DNA from: Bacilli bacterium
GTDB taxonomy: Bacteria > Bacillota_I > Bacilli_A > Haloplasmatales > Haloplasmataceae
Length of the DNA stretch: 19,038 nt
NCBI GenBank assembly: GCA_012513195.1
Contig: JAAZCR010000202.1
Location: 1 to 19,038, forward strand
Reading direction: 5' to 3'
The notes beneath the pieces were generated by a model. That model was not told the origin of the DNA. It did not search any database and saw only the letters and a program-made list of their open reading frames with translations. The translations under genes and the position numbers were made by a program. Numbering within the stretch: position 1 is the first letter of the stretch; the number at the start of each line of letters is the position of its first letter. Below, one piece after another: positions 15,983 to 19,038 of the stretch.

Positions 15983-16006
15983 ATGATTTCACGCAACATT
16001 TATAAT
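15978..16006 (+). promoter_or_regulatory. Promoter of the anchored binding-protein/permease operon
   Basis: The -35 TTGCAA (15978-15983), a 17-base spacer and a consensus -10 TATAAT (16001-16006), followed 8 bases later by an operator. Confidence 0.8.
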
Positions 16007-16013
16007 AGAGTTA

Positions 16014-16027
16014 TCGAAACGTTTCAC
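16014..16027 (+). promoter_or_regulatory. LacI-type operator at the anchored binding-protein promoter
   Basis: TCGAAACGTTTCAC contains the perfect 10-base core GAAACGTTTC and matches 12 of 14 bases of the best palindrome. It covers the expected start of transcription. Confidence 0.85.
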
Positions 16028-16066
16028 TAACAATGATTTATCAGTTATTAAGGGAGCGTGTGTCGT

Positions 16067-18997
16067 ATGCGCAATATACCAATAAAGAAAATCTTTACGC
16101 GTACATTAGGAGTATTGTTTTTAGTCTTTGTGCTATTATTTATCATCTCATTCTTTTACCATGTTAAACGGAATGAATATCGCAGTAACCTCTATCCTGA
16201 ATGCTTCACACTTAATAGTCCCGATAATGTTTATCTAGAAGTTAATTTCACCGAGGTTGTTGATGATAAATATCATATTAGTACCAATTATTGTGATGTT
16301 AATAAACTTGCTATTGATTGGACTAAAGAAGATCCTACCGAAGTAACCTTCACTATAAATGTTGGTCAAGCAGGTGAATACTATATTGGTATAGTTTATT
16401 TCTCACTAAATGATACCGTAGTAGACAATGCGATAAGTATTAAAATAAATGATATTATCCAAGATGATGCAGATAACATGTTACTTGAAACAGCTTGGAA
16501 AGATGAATCTAAAGAAAAAGATTTTGATAAATATAGCAATCAATTAGCACCAAGACAAAAACGTTACGAAGTATGGGATTACACTCTACTCCGAAATCAA
16601 TTACGTCATAGTTATGAACCTGTACGCTTTTATTTAAATCAAGGATTAAATCAAATTACAATCACGAAACTCACAGGCAAATTTTATTTAGAGAAGTTTT
16701 ATTTGATTACACCAATAGATATCCCTTCATATAAGGACTATCGTGCTCAAATAAATGACGTCGCGCTGACTAAGGGAGAAATGATCGCGGTTGAAGCGGA
16801 AAACTCATTATATAAAAATGATATATCTGTAAGTTATGAAAATATTAAGACGCCTAGTGTCACTCCCTATCGTAGCGATCAACATTTTATTAATATTGTA
16901 GGTAGATATTTTAATGACCCTGGTCAAAAAATTACATACACATTTGAAATAAAGAATCCTGGTTTCTATCATATTACATTAAAATATAAAAACGAAAATA
17001 GAGAAAATATCAATATATACCGCAATATTTATATTGACGGAAAAATTCTCTTTAAAGAACTCGTGAGTTATCCCTTCCCCTATACTTCTAGTTGGACAAA
17101 TTTAACTTTAGGGGATAAAGAGCCATTTGAATTTTATTTTACAAAAGGCATTCATACGCTTTCGATCGAAGTGGATGCTTCACATGTTTCATATGCATAT
17201 TTAACAATTAACGATATGATTAACGAAATAAATCGTCTACATCTGCAACTAAACAAAATCACTGGTGGAGTTGAGGATACCCGTCGGGAATGGAATCTCG
17301 ATGAATACTTACCAGAAGCAAAAGAGTACCTCGATGAATGGATAAATGAATTAACTGATATTCTTGAGCAGTTAGAAGTTATTAACACTAATCCTAAAAA
17401 ATCCAACGAAATTGCGAAAAAAATAGAAAATGCCTTAGATAAACTAAAAGATTTACGCAAAGATTATAATAAATTACCAAATCGCATTAAGTTGTTGGCA
17501 GTTGGTAGTAACTCTGTGGCACTAACCTTATCAAAAGCAAATAATGAATTAATTGATTTACCAATGATGTTTGATGCTTTCTTTATTCACTCAGATGATG
17601 TGAAACTACCAAAAGCCAATGCCAATTTCTTCGTCAGATTAATTGCGGGAATGGAACGATTAAGGATTGTCGCTAAACCACAAGAAGTGGAAGAAGATGT
17701 TTTAGAAGTATGGATGAATCGCTCCCGTTTCTATGTGGATTTACTACAGAAAATGGTTGATCGTGATTTCACTACCAAAACGGGTATTAAAGTCCGCATC
17801 TCCCTTATGCCAAATGAACAAAAACTTATTATGGCAAATGCGGCAAATACGCAACCTGATGTAGCTCTAAGTGTTAGTGGATGGTTACCATATGATTTAG
17901 GTATTCGTGGAGCTGCGGCAGATTTACGTCAATTCCCTGATTTCTATGAAGTCATCAATAACTTTCAACCCGGTGCCCTTCTACATATGATCGAGAGTGG
18001 CAAAGTGTATGGTTTGCCAGAAACACAAGACTTTTATGTAACTTTTTATCGGAAAGATATTTTTGAAGAGTTGAAACTACCTATTCCAGAAACTTATGAA
18101 GAAATCATCAACATTTTACCGACACTACAACGATATGGTATGAACTATTATCTTCCTCTTTCCGCCAATAGTGCTTTAAAACCTTACTCAGCAACTGCTC
18201 CCTTTATCTTCCAATATGGTGGAGATCTTTATAAGAAGAATGACAGTTTACACACAGGTATCGATAGTGAACAAGCAGTACAAGCCATCACGATGATGAC
18301 TGATTTATATACTCTGTATTCCTTGCCACTACAAGTTTCAAATTTCTATGATAGTTTCCGCAATGGTACAATACCGATTGGTGTTGCGACTTTTGGTACT
18401 TATGTTCAATTACTCTTCGCAGCACCTGAATTGAAAGGTAAATGGGCTATTGCGTTAGCTCCAGGAGTAAGGCAAGAAGATGGTAGTATCAATCGTGAAT
18501 ATACTGGTACGGCGCAATCAGCGTTAATCTTTGAAAAGAGTAAAAAGAAACAAGAAGCATGGGAGTTCTTAAAATGGTGGCTTTCCTATGATGTACAAGC
18601 TCAATTCACATACGATTTACAACTAATTTATGGTAAAGAATATCTTTGGAACTCTGCTAATACCGAAGCATTTAAAACATTGCCAATTGATCCCAATGAT
18701 ATACAAGTTATTTTAAAACAATGGGAGTCTATACGTGAGGTTCCAAAGACACCTGGAAGTTATATCATCGAACGGGAATTAAGTAATATTTGGAACAAGG
18801 TAGTGTTTAATCAAGAAAATGTCCGTACTGTTATTGATGATGCGGTAATTAAGATAAATCGTGAATTAGCTCGGAAATATCGTGAATTTGATTATATGGA
18901 TGAAAAAGGTAACATCATAAGACCATATGAGTTGCCAACAGTCGAAATGATTAGAGCTTGGCAAGAGTTAGGTAAAAAAGATGGTGATGAAAAATGA
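16067..18997 (+). CDS. Membrane-anchored fusion of beta-rich modules, helical segment and solute-binding domain
   Basis: Protein of 976 residues, about twice a normal solute-binding protein. Residues 12-31 form a hydrophobic helix without a lipobox Cys, probably an uncleaved anchor. Two beta-rich, carbohydrate-module-like segments follow (about 43-215 and 235-385); both carry an 'accessory sheet' style pattern such as AGEYYIGIVYF and NPGFYHITLKY. A charged, helical, possibly coiled-coil stretch covers about 384-540. A family 1-type solute-binding domain covers about 545-970 (TQPDVALSVSGW, GKVYGLPETQDFYVTFYRKDIF, GTIPIGVATFGTY, AWEFLKWWLSYDVQAQF). ATG 16067 is chosen: the AAGGGAG is 10 bases away, while an upstream GTG at 16058 is only 1 base from it. 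The stop overlaps the next start by 4 bases. The modules may capture polysaccharide near the importer; that role is inferred. Confidence 0.85.
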   Translation: MRNIPIKKIFTRTLGVLFLVFVLLFIISFFYHVKRNEYRSNLYPECFTLNSPDNVYLEVNFTEVVDDKYHISTNYCDVNKLAIDWTKEDPTEVTFTINVGQAGEYYIGIVYFSLNDTVVDNAISIKINDIIQDDADNMLLETAWKDESKEKDFDKYSNQLAPRQKRYEVWDYTLLRNQLRHSYEPVRFYLNQGLNQITITKLTGKFYLEKFYLITPIDIPSYKDYRAQINDVALTKGEMIAVEAENSLYKNDISVSYENIKTPSVTPYRSDQHFINIVGRYFNDPGQKITYTFEIKNPGFYHITLKYKNENRENINIYRNIYIDGKILFKELVSYPFPYTSSWTNLTLGDKEPFEFYFTKGIHTLSIEVDASHVSYAYLTINDMINEINRLHLQLNKITGGVEDTRREWNLDEYLPEAKEYLDEWINELTDILEQLEVINTNPKKSNEIAKKIENALDKLKDLRKDYNKLPNRIKLLAVGSNSVALTLSKANNELIDLPMMFDAFFIHSDDVKLPKANANFFVRLIAGMERLRIVAKPQEVEEDVLEVWMNRSRFYVDLLQKMVDRDFTTKTGIKVRISLMPNEQKLIMANAANTQPDVALSVSGWLPYDLGIRGAAADLRQFPDFYEVINNFQPGALLHMIESGKVYGLPETQDFYVTFYRKDIFEELKLPIPETYEEIINILPTLQRYGMNYYLPLSANSALKPYSATAPFIFQYGGDLYKKNDSLHTGIDSEQAVQAITMMTDLYTLYSLPLQVSNFYDSFRNGTIPIGVATFGTYVQLLFAAPELKGKWAIALAPGVRQEDGSINREYTGTAQSALIFEKSKKKQEAWEFLKWWLSYDVQAQFTYDLQLIYGKEYLWNSANTEAFKTLPIDPNDIQVILKQWESIREVPKTPGSYIIERELSNIWNKVVFNQENVRTVIDDAVIKINRELARKYREFDYMDEKGNIIRPYELPTVEMIRAWQELGKKDGDEK

Positions 18998-19038
18998 AAA
19001 AGCTACAGCTTCACCTTCTCAACTTCTTAAAGAAAATA
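18994..19038 (+). CDS. Start of the next CDS, probably an ABC permease (cut by window end)
   Basis: An ATG at 18994 overlaps the preceding TGA stop (ATGA), the usual sign of translational coupling. The frame stays open for the 15 codons visible: basic at the start, then Leu-rich. Position directly after a solute-binding protein gene suggests an ABC importer permease, but too little is present to identify it. Confidence 0.5.
   Translation, partial: MKKLQLHLLNFLKKI

Noticed and set aside
15855..16066. Riboswitch or small RNA in the gap before the anchored binding protein
   Set aside because: The gap is accounted for by a terminator, a cre-like element, a promoter and an operator; the remaining leader of about 50 bases shows no stable fold by eye.
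7145..18997. UGA read as tryptophan (mollicute code 4)
   Set aside because: TGA ends three genes here, at 7145-7147, 14195-14197 and 18995-18997, and Trp codons are TGG throughout.

Overview
The window is AT-rich DNA from a low-GC, Gram-positive-type bacterium. Shine-Dalgarno sequences are strong, a solute-binding protein has a lipobox, LacI-type operators are present, and short intergenic gaps hold hairpin-plus-T-run terminators. TGA acts as a stop (genes ending at 7147, 14197 and 18997) and Trp is read from TGG. The organism is therefore not a UGA=Trp mollicute. Bacillota, or a standard-code Mycoplasmatota lineage (Acholeplasma/Izemoplasma/Haloplasma-like), would fit; this is an inference from style, not an identification.

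Region 1 (1-2480) is housekeeping and signalling. It holds the 3' part of a GGDEF diguanylate cyclase overlapping luxS, a convergent YcxB-like membrane protein, and a DJ-1/PfpI protein with an unusual 69-residue Cys/Lys/Glu-rich tail containing a tandem repeat.

Region 2 (2490-19038) is one carbohydrate-utilisation locus. In order it contains: a GH35-family enzyme (minus strand); an endonuclease/exonuclease/phosphatase-fold hydrolase (minus); a plus-strand operon of a glycoamylase-like (GH144-type) enzyme, a Cys-type sulfatase broken by two in-frame TAA codons, and a second GH35-family enzyme; a GH3 beta-glucosidase (minus) divergent from a LacI-family regulator; a monocistronic solute-binding lipoprotein; a 976-residue membrane-anchored protein fusing beta-rich modules, a helical segment and a second solute-binding domain; and the first codons of what is probably an ABC permease. 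None of the hydrolases has a signal peptide, so imported oligosaccharides are probably degraded in the cytoplasm.

Six copies of a LacI-type palindrome (best form TCGAAACGTTTCGA) lie at promoters or the LacI gene borders of this locus. At four promoters the site begins 7 to 15 bases after the -10 box; at the GH3 promoter it lies in the -35/-10 spacer. This defines a local regulon, probably controlled by the LacI protein encoded here. A second shared element (GAAA..GCTTGCA) overlaps the -35 box of the two transport promoters and resembles a CcpA cre site.

The enzyme set (GH144-like, GH35, GH3 and ABC import) suggests uptake and intracellular breakdown of a beta-glucan, with beta-1,2-glucan as a specific testable candidate, possibly carrying sulfate or phospho-ester substituents. 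The substrate is inferred, not shown. No RNA gene, CRISPR array, insertion sequence or integrase was seen.
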